Shown here piece by piece: positions 1-12,148 of a DNA stretch of 64,000 nucleotides. The notes below the pieces were generated by a model. It did no database searches. It saw only the letters and a program-made list of their open reading frames with translations, and was not told the DNA's origin. Origin of the DNA: Laccaria trichodermophora (taxonomy: Eukaryota; Basidiomycota; Agaricomycetes; Agaricales; Hydnangiaceae); the NCBI GenBank assembly GCA_018417955.1, contig JACTVC010000006.1:1178001-1242000 (forward strand). Direction: 5' to 3'. Made by a program: the position numbers and the translations under genes. Every line of letters begins with the position of its first letter. Positions within the stretch are counted from its first letter, which is position 1.

Positions 1-324
1 CATCGAGGATGGAGTCGGTTGGACCTTCAAGGCTCCAATCCTGGTATTTCGCCGGAGGCGGGTGCATGACATCTCCTGGAATGGTAGAATCTACCCAACA
101 TAGGGGGTCCGGTAACCGGTGTCTTGGTCAAATCATCCGAACCTAATCAGGCTGTCATATTCCCATTTGGTACCAGGTCCAGAATGTCAGGAACGGATAA
201 TATGATGAAACTGTTTTCCTACAAGCCAACACTCTCTTAATCCTCCCCATACCAGTCGGTCTCTACAACGTTTACTTCTTCTCCCTCTTCTTTCCATTTG
301 ATGAAGGCGAAAGACAAAGTCAAG

Positions 325-2437
325 ATGGCTTCGTTTCCCTCGACCAACCCTTTCACAACCAAGTGGTCCGGCGTACCACCAAACGAAACGGAGGAGGAGG
401 CGCAGATTCGGGTCAAGCTGATGCAAGAAGCCGTGCGGGTGTCAAAAGAAATTGACCAATCGCTAAACGAGGCCAGAAAAGCTATCGAAAAGAAAAAGAA
501 AGCTGTCAAGATTTTGTTGCTTGGTATGCACTTTGTAGTAGACTTGACGCCGTAGACCTGTGCTGACCTGATTTCAAGGACAATCAGAGTCCGGAAAGGT
601 ATGGCACTGATGCGCAACGGTAAAAACAAGATACTGACATCGTCAACCCCGCTGTGTTCTAGAGTTCTGTTCTGAAAAGTACGTGGTCGAGCCGCATTCA
701 TTAAACGATGCTGAGCTGGGGTTTCAAAGATTTTCAGCTTGCATTTGCACCCAAGCATTTTGAAGAGGAGAGAGCAATCTGGAAAACAATCGTCCAACTA
801 AATCTTATTGCGCAAGTCCTTCACCCCTATTCCTCGCATTTCTTTTTGACGCTATCTTTCCAGGTCAATACGGACGATTTTAGATGCGCTAAAAGATGAG
901 TATGAGACGTCTGGCGCACCCCCACCAACCCCTACCGAATCATCGTTGCGTGGCCCTGCTCGTAATCTGCGCCGCATCCGACTAGGACTTTCACCTCTCT
1001 TTATCATCGAAACCAACCTTATAAAGATGCTGTCGCCAGATGTCAGTGACGCGCGGGAGCTTTGTGTTCGAGCAGGAAGCGGATGGAAAGAGCTTTTGGG
1101 CCACAGGGGAAGGAAGGGTGCTAACGGCCAGGAATCTAATGGACGACCACGCTCACGCACGGTCATCAACCACGAGAATGACCCAACAAACGTACTTTCT
1201 GCACAGAAAAGCGATATCATTGCTTTATGGGAGGATCAGACGGTACAGGATATCCTAAGAAAGCGTGGTATACGGTTGGAAGACCAACCTGGCTTGTGAG
1301 TGGACTTTCGGGACCACTTGCGCTTTTACTGATTGTTTCTTTCAGTTTCATGAATGACGTTGCACGTATCGCTACACCGGAATACCAACCAACCGATTGT
1401 ATGTTTACTCATTTGTATCTGCATTCAGTACTGATTGTGAGGAAGCGGACATCATTCGGGCACGGATACGAACAGTTGGGGTTGAAGAGCATCACTTTCT
1501 GGTTGAACGAGGTTGGTGGTCAAGAATGTTCTATTTTTGCCTTTATTTGAGTGACATGGCCCCACACAGGAGTTGATGCCAACTCTGATTTCTACATCAC
1601 GGACGTTGGTGGGACCAGGAGCCAGGTTAGTGCTTCAATAGTCGGTACCCATTACTTGGCCGTTAACGTTTGCGCAGAGAGCCTCTTGGGTGCCATATTT
1701 CGACGACCGTGATGATCACAATCTTCGTAGTTGGGATAGACAGTGCTGACATCATTTACAGTTCAAGCTATTCTATTCCTTGCGCCACTTGCTTTTAATC
1801 AATCATTGGAGGAAGATTCACGGGTTAATCGACTGGTGCGTGTTGCGTACCTCAATTGAGCTCCTTCCATGTGAATACTTCGCTCAGGAGGACAGCCTTG
1901 CGCTCTGGAGGGACATCTGTGGCAACAAACTGCTAGCATCCGCCAATCTAATCCTATTTTTCAATAAGGTAGATTCATAGACATTTTTTCCCGCTACTCT
2001 CAATTTACCATGGCATAGAAAGACGTTTTGAGTGCAACTCTAGCTGCAGGAGTCCCCGTCAAGAAATTTGTTCCTAGTTATGGCGATCTACCCAACGATG
2101 TTCCTCATGTGACAAAATGTTCGTCTTGCCGGTTATTGCATGCCTTCTGTTCTCAAGTCGTCTCTGTTTTGCAGATTTCAAAGAAAAGTTCAGAAACTAC
2201 CATGTTAGTTTTGCTCTCATGCCTTTGACTCGTGCTCACTCCCCTACCAGAGAAAGATGTCACCTATGGCCAGGCCATTCATGTGTTACGAAACTTCGGC
2301 TATTGTGTGGTCATTGTTTCGCCTGTTCAAATTGAAGCGCTGATGAACTTTAGGATATCAACTCTATGGCAGTATTGCTAATGGGTGTCCGCGAATCTAT
2401 TCTCCGACAGCATTTACGGGATGGAGACATCATCTAA
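325..2437 (+). CDS. Divergent G-protein alpha subunit (15 exons)
   Basis: Heterotrimeric G-protein alpha subunit, a GTP switch acting with seven-helix receptors at the plasma membrane. My model has exons 325-523, 579-598, 663-678, 730-811, 864-1295, 1346-1398, 1446-1511, 1570-1625, 1678-1708, 1762-1835, 1888-1968, 2019-2118, 2175-2203, 2251-2304 and 2354-2437, giving 458 aa with the frame closed. Visible motifs: P-loop GQSESGKS (usual GAGESGKS), the VLKNFQL helix, the switch I region RIRTVGVEEHHF, switch II DVGGTRSQ (usual DVGGQRSE), NKKD and ETSAID. The C-terminus RQHLRDGDII lacks the usual Cys. It is about 100 aa longer than a standard G-alpha, the excess lying in the helical domain coded by exon 5. 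There is no N-terminal MG myristoylation start; an ATG eight codons upstream (301) is also possible. The family call is firm; the substitutions suggest atypical GTP hydrolysis, which is inference. Confidence 0.9.
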
Positions 2438-3479
2438 TTCCAACTTCCAACTTCTAGGCATAAACACACCTTCATGCTTCAATTCATACCCAACATTCCC
2501 CTGCATTCACCAACATTCACCGGTATTTCTCGGCTTCGGCCTCTCAACTTAATTTCGATCTAATTTATCATTACCCCTTGCAACGTTTATTAGGTGTATC
2601 ACCCCTGTGCCTCCTTCAATCCATTTTACATAGATATCTACCCTTATCTACCCTGCTTTATAACCGGATGTAACTATATACGAAGCTTGTACATCTATAG
2701 AACCTCTAGGCTATCATCGACCCTCTTGACATCTGCACCTGGAGTTGTTTTTCTAAATAAAGGCGAGGGTGCAAACAGATCCGACTATTACTTAGAAGGC
2801 AGCCATTGCTACTTGACTGACCTGCTATTTACTTTCATGTATGATAAGTTGTCTATACTACAGTTCGTCAATTTTCAACGTCCATGATTTTTTTTGAAGT
2901 TTATTGATGTATTTCCATGCAGTTAGTGCAGGACCCAGGTTAGTGCTGGATGATATCATTCTGTTGTGATCCAGATTGAAATTTCTGATGGAATTCGTAA
3001 TAAACTTTCAATATCTATATGAAATCCCCCGACCCCTGTGTATCACCGTGACCGCCACTGACCGCCACTGCTGTTGACCATGATCATTGTCAAGGAGATT
3101 CAAGTTCAAGCTCAAGGGTTATCGGAGGTTGTTGACAGCTATTTGTACGTGTATCAATCCCTTCCTTCAGCGCGCAGATCTAGTCTCTCCTAGACAGACT
3201 TCGATATATGTGAAGTCGTACCTTGGTTCACGATACACCGCCAAATGTATGAAACGTAGCCGTCACATTTTAAAGTTTCATAGGCAGCACGCGTTGATTC
3301 ACATGAGGGAGACATGAAGCCAGCTTCGTCACAGCTGAGATATTTCATGAAAGCCCAGCTCATTGGCAGATGTACCTACAGGCCATCCAGGCGGTCGTAA
3401 ATCCATCCACCAGGTTTTTTTTCAGCTGGTTAGCACATGATCAAATATAATGTCCAGGTGGTAGTAAATTTATCTATCA
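2438..3479. other. Gene-poor spacer
   Basis: I see no convincing gene here. The stretch after the G-alpha stop is AT-rich, with only short unsupported reading frames on either strand, and it leads into a tandem array. Confidence 0.5.
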
Positions 3480-4215
3480 GGTTTGCGTTCAGCTGGCTAG
3501 CATGTGCTCAAATATGATCATTATAAGGCTGCACATCTGCTTTGAAGGTCCTGTTCCATGTGTCTGCTAGCTGCAGGTCCAGCCCCTTCCCAGGTGAAGT
3601 TTTGGGTGTGGGTTCAGCTGGCTGGTAGATGTTCACAGATATGATATCCCGCTGAAGTTGTTGAAGTTATTTCAGTTGGTTAGCACATGCTCAAAAATAT
3701 GATATTCATGTAGCTGTATATTCGTTCTGAAGATAGTGTTCCACCGGTCTGTTAGCTGCAGGTCCAGATCCTTCCCAGCTGAAGTTTTGGGTGTGGATTC
3801 AGCTGATTGGTAGATGTTCACAGATATGATATCCAGCTGAAGTTGCTGAAGTTATTTCAGTTGTTTCGCACATGCTCAAAAATATGATATTCATGTAGCT
3901 GTAAATTTTTTCTGACGATAGCGTTCCACCGGTCTGTTAGCTGCAGGTCCAGCCCCTTCCCAACTGAAGTTTTGGGTGTGGGTTCAGCTGGCTGGTAGAT
4001 GTTCACAGGTATGATACCCAGCTGAAGTTGTTGAAGTTATTTCAGTTGGTTAGCACAAGCTCGAAAAATGTGATATTCATGTAGATATACATTTGTTCTG
4101 AAGATACCATTCCACCTGTCTGTTAGCTGCAGATCCAGCCCCTTCCCAGGCGAAGTTTTGGGTGCCGGTTCAGCTGGCTGGGAGATGTTCACGGATATGA
4201 TATCCAGGTAGTCGA
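3480..4215. repeat. Tandem array, unit about 185 bp, about four copies
   Basis: The word ctgcaggtccag recurs near 3571, 3756, 3941 and (as ctgcagatccag) 4127. The phrase ttcagttggttagcaca recurs in variant forms near 3489, 3671, 3856 and 4041. Spacing is 182-186 bp. Copies differ by scattered substitutions, so the array is not fresh. No coding potential is seen. Confidence 0.85.
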
Positions 4216-4873
4216 CTGTGTGCCAATGGTCGCAACCAGCACCAACTTGACTGGCAGGGTCGAGGATAACCTGGGCGTTGAAGGCAGGATATTCTTGGAG
4301 TCAGAGGAGACATTTGCGCAACGAAAATCCCTGACGGAGACATAAAATCAGATTATAATATAGATTGCTTAGATCTGAGACACTCACTGGACATTGAAGC
4401 TGACCGGGGTTATCTTTGGTTGAAGTAGTATAGTGTCAACGGTGTAGTGCCTAGAGGCGAATGAATTAGTTTGCGCTCGAGGAGCATTGTGGCCTTGCAA
4501 CCAACCTGGGTTCGTTTCGAGGGGATATACACAAGGAGCTCGAGTACAACAACAGTCAAGCGCATGAACAACTTGCTCGCTGGCGTCGCGATACCACTAA
4601 ACTGGTTGAGGGCCATGCATTGAGGTTCAATCCTTTGAGCACTAACAACAGCCATGTAAAATCGAGCCATGACACATGATTGTCGTATTGGAAGATAATG
4701 AGTTACCTCCATGCTGTTCCCGAACGTGGGTGGAGTATTCCATCCTAAAAAAATTTACTCCGAGAATCAGAGAGGAATTATGGAAACGAACTAACCAGAA
4801 TACGATGCGAGGCCCATAACGAGTCTCGCCAACACAGGCACCGCTATCACATACAACTACGCCGTGCTCGTTT
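4216..4873. other. Unassigned stretch with faint coding traces on the minus strand
   Basis: No gene can be supported. The minus strand has short open pieces separated by intron-like gt...ag segments, which could be a decayed gene end. I recognise no family. Confidence 0.3.
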
Positions 4874-5719
4874 CTACGTGATGTCAGGAGGAAGGACCGA
4901 CAACTCGTCGATGTTGCGTGGTGGTCTGAGATTACCAGGAATTACCCGTAAATCAACCTCTTGCCAGGGCCCAAGTCCGACACCCTTGTTGCCTGCGTAC
5001 GGTTCGGCGTTCGAAAACTCGAATCCTTCCAGAGCTTTTGGAAGCTGGGAGCGAGCGCCATTTCTGGCGACATGTAGACCATGGCTGCGCGGGTACGAGC
5101 ATGCTTCCAAAGGTCTGCAGTCTTCGTTGTATCTTCGTTGATAACGAGGGCATCTATGCCCTTTGCCTGTGCTTGCTCGGCCTAGATGATTGTAAGCGTA
5201 AGCTTGATTCATTAAATTGACAATGATACATACCTGATCGCGTTCCAAAGCCTTAAGAGGGCTGATGATGATAACGAGCTTCTTCTTTCCACCCAAAACG
5301 GCCAAACCTTCGAAAATCAGGCTCTTGCCATAGCCTGTCCCAGCACAGAAGACGCTGTCGTATCCTCGAAGGATCCGATGTATGAGATGGACTTGCCGGT
5401 TGTCTGGCGTGTATTGTGACCGCAATGAGGCATCTACTGATTACAGGTTGTTCGGCATAGTCGTCTTGATGCCTTGAAGACGCACAGAAGCACTTGGTTT
5501 TCGCCGCCGAGGAGTTTGGGGGTCCATACGAGGTATATTGGGCCGGATTGGAGATAGCAGGCTGCCTAACAGAGGAGAAGGGGTCCGTAGACCTGATGAG
5601 AGAGATGGAGTGTAGGTGTGGGTTGAGGGGAATTGGGCATGTAAAGAGTTGACGGGCGGAGAGTTCCAGTCTTCAAGGTCGAATAGGGCGTCGTTTGGTG
5701 GGAGTTGTTGTTGATGCAT
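4874..5719 (-). pseudogene. Truncated RecQ-like DEAD/DEAH helicase fragment
   Basis: The first 92 codons (from 5719) are low-complexity. They are separated by a TAA stop (5441-5443) from a same-frame continuation with a helicase core start: motif I AGTGYGKS, motif Ia IISPLKALERDQ, a probable intron (5181-5233) and the segment VYMSPEMALAPSFQKLWKDS. The motif order matches RecQ-like helicases up to just before the DEAH box. After that the reading becomes unrelated and stops. DEAH, motif III and the whole second RecA domain are missing. With an in-frame stop and 3' truncation this is best read as a dead copy. A different RecQ-like copy lies at 41.2-42.5 kb. Confidence 0.75.
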
Positions 5720-5895
5720 GAGTTGGTGATGCTGCTACTGGACGGGATGGGTGGTTACCAGGACCTGCAAGTCCGTGCCAGGCACGGTATGATTGGTTGT
5801 CATTGCAATAATGTCGTTTGTACCGCCCGCTATATGAGCAAAGGCGTCGGATATCTTGAGTACTCGGCGCTCGTTCTCGTCCGTTATTTGTTCCT

Positions 5896-6520
5896 TCAAG
5901 TAATCAATACTCTGGTGCGGGGAATCTGGGCAAGTAGCATGGTGATTGTTCTAAATTTGAGGATATCTTCCGTTACGGCAGGAGTGTGTGGAGGGATGTG
6001 CGTTGACGTTACGCCAGGAGACCCGCTGTGAGGTTCATCGCTGCCCTTCAGACTGTTCTTGGACACCGCTTTGCGGATAGTCTGGAAGATGGTTTGCATT
6101 ATGTACAATCTGAGCGTGTTTGGAGGACCAACGAAGGGACTAATATGAGGGATTAAACTTCAATTAAGCCCTAATAACAAGCATTAGCTTGAGTATAGAC
6201 AGGAGAATAACAAGAATACCTTGAAGACAGTGAATGGTGGCGCTGAATCCTATCGTGATGCGGATATTTACATAATCCTGCTCTCTTCTTTCAAGGTATC
6301 CAAAAGGGCTTAACAAGTTTGCGACTCCTCTTCGCGACAAGGGCAATGCTTTGGGACGACCATGGGATGATCCCTTCCTTTTATTTCCAATCTAGATCAC
6401 AAATTACCGAAGACCTTGCTTGATTTTAGCCCAGGCATCTGTCGCCTTTCCTCCTTCATTAGATTGCACGGGCGCACGAGGACCTCCTCTTCGACACCCT
6501 GCAGTTCCGATCTTCGTGAC
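5896..6520 (-). repeat. Degenerate duplicate of the ankyrin/deaminase gene junction
   Basis: This block matches 14800-15520. It holds a diverged start of the deaminase gene (open for about 70 codons, sharing TIFQTIRKAVSKNSLKGSD), its upstream region, and the last part of the ankyrin-type gene with an internal deletion near 6460. The better-preserved copy at 15.2 kb has about 42 extra bases next to a tatgtaa word. The 5' coding part then runs into unrelated sequence, so no full product is expected. Confidence 0.8.
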
Positions 6521-6662
6521 ACTATTATAGACTATTATCCTATCTCAACAGCCTTGCACATCTGTCGTGCACCAGACCTCGACTTCGCGTCGTTTCCTCC
6601 ATATCCTGGATTTTATTGCGAATCTGTTGAACAACACAAATTGATTGCAATAATCATGACTA

Positions 6663-7510
6663 TCAGGATAAGAATATTTTCCTCCGTCTCCGCAATAAGG
6701 CCTCCTCGTTGATAATCTTCCTTAACTTCTGCGACTCTTCGGCAGACAGACCCGACGCCCGCGGTTTGTGGCGATGCGTATTGCGAGGCGAGACGGGGTC
6801 AAAGTAAGACCGAAGATGGATAAAAGTCGACAAACTGAAAGCAGGTATCTTCAAGTGCCTGTAAGTGGTTACTCTCCCGGCTCTGGAGATGTACTCACTG
6901 ACATTGCCCTGCACCAGGACCTGACTCTTGTGGATACCTTGGCATTAAGAGGGATGTTGAGCACAAAGTTAAGCATCATCTCCAACATGAGAGTGCGACT
7001 CTGCCAGAACCGGCACTCTGTTTGTGTGGTTTCGAGCCAATGAGGTGAGAATTTGTCACAAGTCTCTCCCCTATATTGATCAATAACCACCGTAGGGCTC
7101 TGCCAGTAGTACATCAAGAAGCGGGTGGTCGGAGGGACACGAAGACGGAGTGTTAACGTGAATTCATCAGGCTCTTGAAGACCACCTTTGATGAGTCCCT
7201 GACGAATAGTAAGTTGGACAATGCTCAAACAAGTCTTATCAATACCCACCTTCTTACATATAACATTGAAGATACATTCCACGACATCTTGCCAGAACAG
7301 ACTTTCAAGAGATGGACCCCGCTGGTGTGGATCGGCAGTAGGGGCCTTGGTGCACGTCTTCCCATACGTAATCCACTTGTCGATGGTGTCTGGGATGCCA
7401 TGCTTTGCTCGATACGCGACTTTTTCGTCGTAGGTCATATATTTGGCGCGGATATGAATGAGTGGGTAGAAGTCTTTGCTGTTCAGACTGAACGGGCGTC
7501 TGACGGCCAT
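6663..7510 (-). CDS. Conserved-looking protein of unknown function
   Basis: I do not recognise this protein. Start ATG at 7510 (MAVRRPFSLNSKDFYPL), with two likely introns: one of 51 bp just after the residues NVICKK, and one of 50 bp after RSWCRAMS ending in ttgaag. The spliced product is 248 aa. It has conserved-looking aromatic-rich segments (FWQDVVECIFNVICKK, FLMYYWQSPTVVIDQYRGE) and a basic C-terminal tail RRRRKIFLS. There is no signal peptide or membrane helix. A TATA-like stretch lies about 60 bp upstream. It shares strand with the adjacent transposase-like gene, so it may be cargo of the same element (inference). An upstream in-frame ATG exists at 7585 but falls on the TATA-like stretch. 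Confidence 0.6.
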
Positions 7511-7559
7511 GGCAGCGTCGGGTATTACTTCGCTCAACGCGGGTGGGGATGAAGAGGGA

Positions 7560-7650
7560 GGACAGCCTATATAATATATATGCATATAAGGGACTATACT
7601 TGAGTCAGATATATACCCGAGTCACATATGTGCTCGAGTCAGATTGGTTG
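7560..7650 (-). promoter_or_regulatory. Likely promoter: TATA-like stretch plus three GAGTCA words
   Basis: An AT stretch (ctatataatatata, 7567-7580) lies about 60 bp upstream of the ATG at 7510. Further upstream are three GAGTCA words at 7612-7617, 7619-7624 and 7636-7641, the first being TGAGTCA, the AP-1/Gcn4-type core. Function is inference. Confidence 0.4.
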
Positions 7651-7803
7651 TATCAACCGACTTGCAACAGGATCAGCGGTGTGCTCATTGCAGGAATTCG
7701 CCAAAACCCAGAGAATGAAAGGACGAGCAATGACAAGTTTAATTCCCCTCTAGATAATCAACATATCATTGAAGTTTTAGCTTGCTTTCCGCCGCTTTCC
7801 AAT

Positions 7804-10800
7804 CTACAGGACAACGGACAGCATGTCAGAGTCCAGAAATGTGCCTCGGGCTTGCGTTGCCATCTCAGCGTTAACCGCCTCCGCCTCCATTTCCGATCTC
7901 ATTCTCTTCGCCGGTATTACTGAGCCTGCCTTGTCTACCACGGTCATTGGCTCTTTCTTCTTCCGTGCTGCACGTGCTTCGTGCTTGGCTTTCTGTGTGG
8001 CTTGAAGACTGTGTGCAATTTCAGTATGTTTTGCCTTTCGGATTTCAAGCGGATAAAGGAGGATAGGAACAACAAGTGAACGTTCTAAGACCATTCGAAG
8101 ACGGTGTGCATTGTGGAAGCCATGGGTGTTAATGACAAAGCGTTCGATTGGTTTGTGTTCCATGTATGTTTTGAATAGACCCGACTCGACTCGTTCCTGC
8201 ATCAATGGCTGCTTGCCCGATGCTGTACATTTTGCAAAGGGGCAATCATGCTGCACATTGTAAAGGAATCCTATATTCTGCACATGTTTAGAGCATACTA
8301 TCAAATCTAGAGACCATAGAGAAAGACATACAGTAGAGGGAATAACAATGTAGACTGTTTCTTCATGGCGTCGGGCTAACATCGGCATTCCGAAGATTTC
8401 ATGTCGAGTACTACGGACTTCGAAAACGTCGACCACAATGACAGCACGTTTGCCTTCGGATTCTGCCAAAATTTCAACAATGCGACCAGTAACAGATTGT
8501 CTGGCCTGTATAAGAAGGGTATGAAGGTAAATACACTAAGATGATAACATTCACCTCACATTGAATGGGGACGTCGCAAAGACCCATGATCCTACCAAAC
8601 ACTCATCGCCAGATCTTGCAATAGCAAACCGGCAAGCCATCCATTGTGATCCAATACCTTCTGAAGAGTTCATGGCCTTCGCCCCTTGTGTCTGGAGCCA
8701 CGGAATGTACTTTCGGCTCTCAATCTTTTGATTTGCATCGCGTTTGAGTGGTTCTAATCTGAAAGAGCCTAAAGATTGTAAGCAAACTGGGCTGCATATA
8801 GTTTACAAAGCAAGACCTACCATTGACAGGCACTTCATTTCTGGTCCAACCTAGATGAGCTTGAAGTGTGGGGTGATCCTGCATGAAGTTGCGGACAGAA
8901 GGCCCTGGTCTCTTCCATTCCCCATCGTGTGTCGGCCACCACCCTCCAGTGAGACGATGTTTTAGTACTTCTTGACTAGCCAATTGAAAGGCTATGTCTC
9001 GACTTGGGGCAAGGTGGTTTGAGTAGATAGAGCAGAACCTAAAGATAGCGTTGAAACACTCAAAGGCCTCAGTTGCAACCCCAACCAGAGGCCCAAAACG
9101 GAGGATATCTGCTTTCAAGTGGACAAGAAGGTGGAGTTTCAATTTGGATGTCATTTTCGATGGGTCGATCAAGGCAAACAGGTCAAGCACATTTGCAGCG
9201 GCAATTTCAACGTCTGACTGTAAACAAATCATTAAAAAATACAAACACATGGCTATGTTCCAAACATACAAGATATTCTTCCATATTCGGTATTTCTGGC
9301 ATCCACAAGAGTGCGGTAAGCTCTCCCACTGCTTTAGTTAGAAGAAACCGAGTGGGATCCACAAGATCGTAGACATGAAATACGTTGACTTGCGCAATAG
9401 TTTTGAACTGCCGTCCAATCAGTGAGTTGGCGTATTGCATGATGTAGTTCGCTCGAATGGCATGTATAGAAAGGCCAGATGTGTCAGTCGATTGCAAACG
9501 AACCGAATATATCTGTTTTTGATTAGCTGTCCATGTAGTATGTGAGCCATGCCATAGGTATTTCACAATACCCAGAAGAATTGTGTGAAGGATTTCCACT
9601 GGGGTATCAACAGCAGCATCGAACCCTGCGGAATGATAAAATTGAATCGTGACCGAAAAATTGACAGGGAAGTACTCACCATCTAACTTCAAGAACGGGT
9701 TATAAATTTCACTTTTATGCTCCTGTACCCAAGTGAGCAGTTCGGCCTGAATATCAACCGGAGTCCGTCCAGGATGTTCCTTGTGCAACGTTCGTGCTCG
9801 ATCTATCAGGTAATCGATCCAATATTGGGTGTAAGCATCTTTAATACCGGTCTTGGTCTGCTGATGCTGCACATGCTGGGCAATACCCAGACAGGCCAGT
9901 TGAACCTGGTACTCGACATCCGAAACGATCTCTTCAGCAGAACGAGCCTTCCCGGGCTGTATATTTCATTATTGTAAGCACTATAAATGAGACAGTTGTT
10001 GCCCACCTCGAAGAGACTATGAAACCCTTCATCGGATGCTTTAACTTCGTGCGTCCCCCCAGCATGGCATTTCCTGCATAGCTGGTTTCCGTTTCCACCA
10101 ATGTGACCGCATACTTCGCTTTGAGCAGGATTGTCCCCTGGGCCACAATTAACATTTATCTTGAACCGAATTTGTGCCCCTGACGTCCCATGACGAACCT
10201 TCACCGGCTTCTTATGCGTTGACCTATCAATTAATTAGTATTCCGGATCGAAATTTGAATAACTTTAACATACTCGATCACCTGTTTAACACCGTGAAAC
10301 TGCTCTGTAATACTGGCAACTGGTGACGTTGATACAAAGTGTGTGTGGAATTCTTGTTGTAGAAATTTTCGGGGTAGGTTTCTGTGACTGATATAGATGT
10401 TCAAATGTTTATTCCAGCTCTTGCTCCGGTTTCCAGAAACATCATCACCAAAAACATCTATCCAGCTGGTGTATAGGGGATCACCTTCTGCCAGTGCGCG
10501 GTCTGGGTTGGGCATGCGTCCCGGATGTCCAGATTCTATAGTTTGACCTATTCTTCATTAGTGCGTTTTGATCTGCAGAGTAAAGGTGCAGCTCACTGTT
10601 CCAAATAGGAAGGAAACTCGTGTCCTTCAAGTCTAAAAAGTTATTCTGCAAATCGGACGCCTGTACAACAATTGTTTCACTATCAACAACATTTGCAACA
10701 CCCTGATGGGCTGTCAATACCACGACTCATTGGAATCAGAAATTTTTCGTACCTGCTGATCAAACTGGACGGCATAGGAATCTGCACAGACATTCCCGTT

Positions 10801-12148
10801 TTCGTCCTCCAGCCATCGCACCGGAATAATAAAGGTACCATTCTTGAGGCGTGCAACTTCATCAATATAGTAATGGCAATTGCCCGCGTCATACATAGGG
10901 CTTAATGTATGTCGGTCAACATCCTTCCTCCATTTCTGCGCATGATAAACTTCAGACACAACGCCGTTCCGGGGAATCACTGGATAACGACGGATGTGAT
11001 TGCATACCGCTGGATTGGCCCAGTCCTTCATGGGGTGGAGTATTAAGTTTGATCCTCGCCGATGAAAAGACAGTGACACTGCGCACCATGGCCACCAGAG
11101 TACGCGGATCGTTCATGGAATATATATTACCTTTAGGAGATGTGTGCTGTGTAGTTGGCACACCGGTTGACTTTCGAAGAGAGGCCTGCACCTTACGAAG
11201 ATGGTATAGAGAGGGGACATCGCGGGCGCCGCCTTCACGGAGTATCCAGAGAAATACATTCATAAGCGAGTTTGACACTCGCATTCTGGGAAGGTTATCA
11301 AGGGTGTCGAGGAGGAACATCTATTATGGAAGGAAAAGTATGTGAATGGTCTGTTGGAGGGTTAAAGAGTGTACTCACCATCTTTGACTCATAAGGCGAC
11401 CAAGCATCGTCAATCTTGGGTTCACTGGCGCCCCGTGGCTCTTCAGCAAGCAAGTCGGCCGCATTTAAGTCTATACAAAACATAATATGCATTGAAATGT
11501 ATGGAAACAATGCAAGGGAAGATACGTACGTGCATTCCGTAGCAACTCCGACAGGATATCGTCTTGTTCGAGCTCGTCCAGCAGTAGTTCACCATTATTT
11601 GGGTCTTCTTCAGGTAGGAAATCTGCGCCATGCCAAAGGTCAAAATCATTGGCCTCCCGCTCCAGCCGTTTTCTTTCTTCGGCTGCACCAGCTGTATGAT
11701 CAATTCCAGCTTCGAAAACATCATTGCCGAATTCATAGTGATGCCACATTCCCCGCTCTTCCTCAGTGGGGTGAGGAGCGCATACACTTGCAGAAACTTC
11801 GGATTGAAGTGTCGACGACAGTATAATGAAATCCATGCTCTCTTCCAGCGCACTTTCTTCTTCTATAGACTGTTGTCCGGCTCTTTCATTGGATTCTTTG
11901 ATTCCTTGATGCTCAAGAGAATTGGCGTGGTTATCCGACTTCAAGTGATTTGGTACACTCCCCTTGTTGATCCATCCATTGCCATTTTGTTCACGCGCCG
12001 CAAGACATATGGTGCATCGTGCTTTCTGGCCGTCAGCGGAAATTTCTATAACTCAAAATCGTTCGTTGTGAAATACATAGAGGTAAGGATAGATTTCGGA
12101 GAACATACAGTCAGGCAGTGTATTTTTGGGCTTGCGTCCTTTCGCCAT
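7804..12148 (-). CDS. BED-finger transposase-like protein, apparently complete
   Basis: A repeat family common in Agaricomycetes, likely a DDE-type transposase resembling Tnp2/CACTA enzymes; the exact superfamily is uncertain. Exons from the start: 12148-12109, 12051-11530, 11470-11379, 11320-11087, 11025-10753, 10702-10597, 10535-10274, 10223-10007, 9956-9680, 9625-9270, 9217-8821, 8768-8560, 8505-8332 and 8277-7804, giving 1210 aa with the frame closed. Features in order: N-terminal BED-like zinc finger (CTIC...HLKSDNH), acidic linker, [14 protein letters not shown], a Cys/His cluster ([17 protein letters not shown]), [38 protein letters not shown] and a basic Lys/Arg-rich tail. No stop or frameshift was found, so the copy may still be functional. 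I could not find its terminal inverted repeats with confidence. Confidence 0.75.

Noticed and set aside
237..797. 186-codon open stretch on the minus strand under the G-alpha gene
   Set aside because: It is antisense to well-supported G-alpha exons and has no recognisable motif.
4410..4712. 100-codon minus-strand open stretch
   Set aside because: No motif, and the surrounding sequence does not support a gene; only possible coding traces remain.
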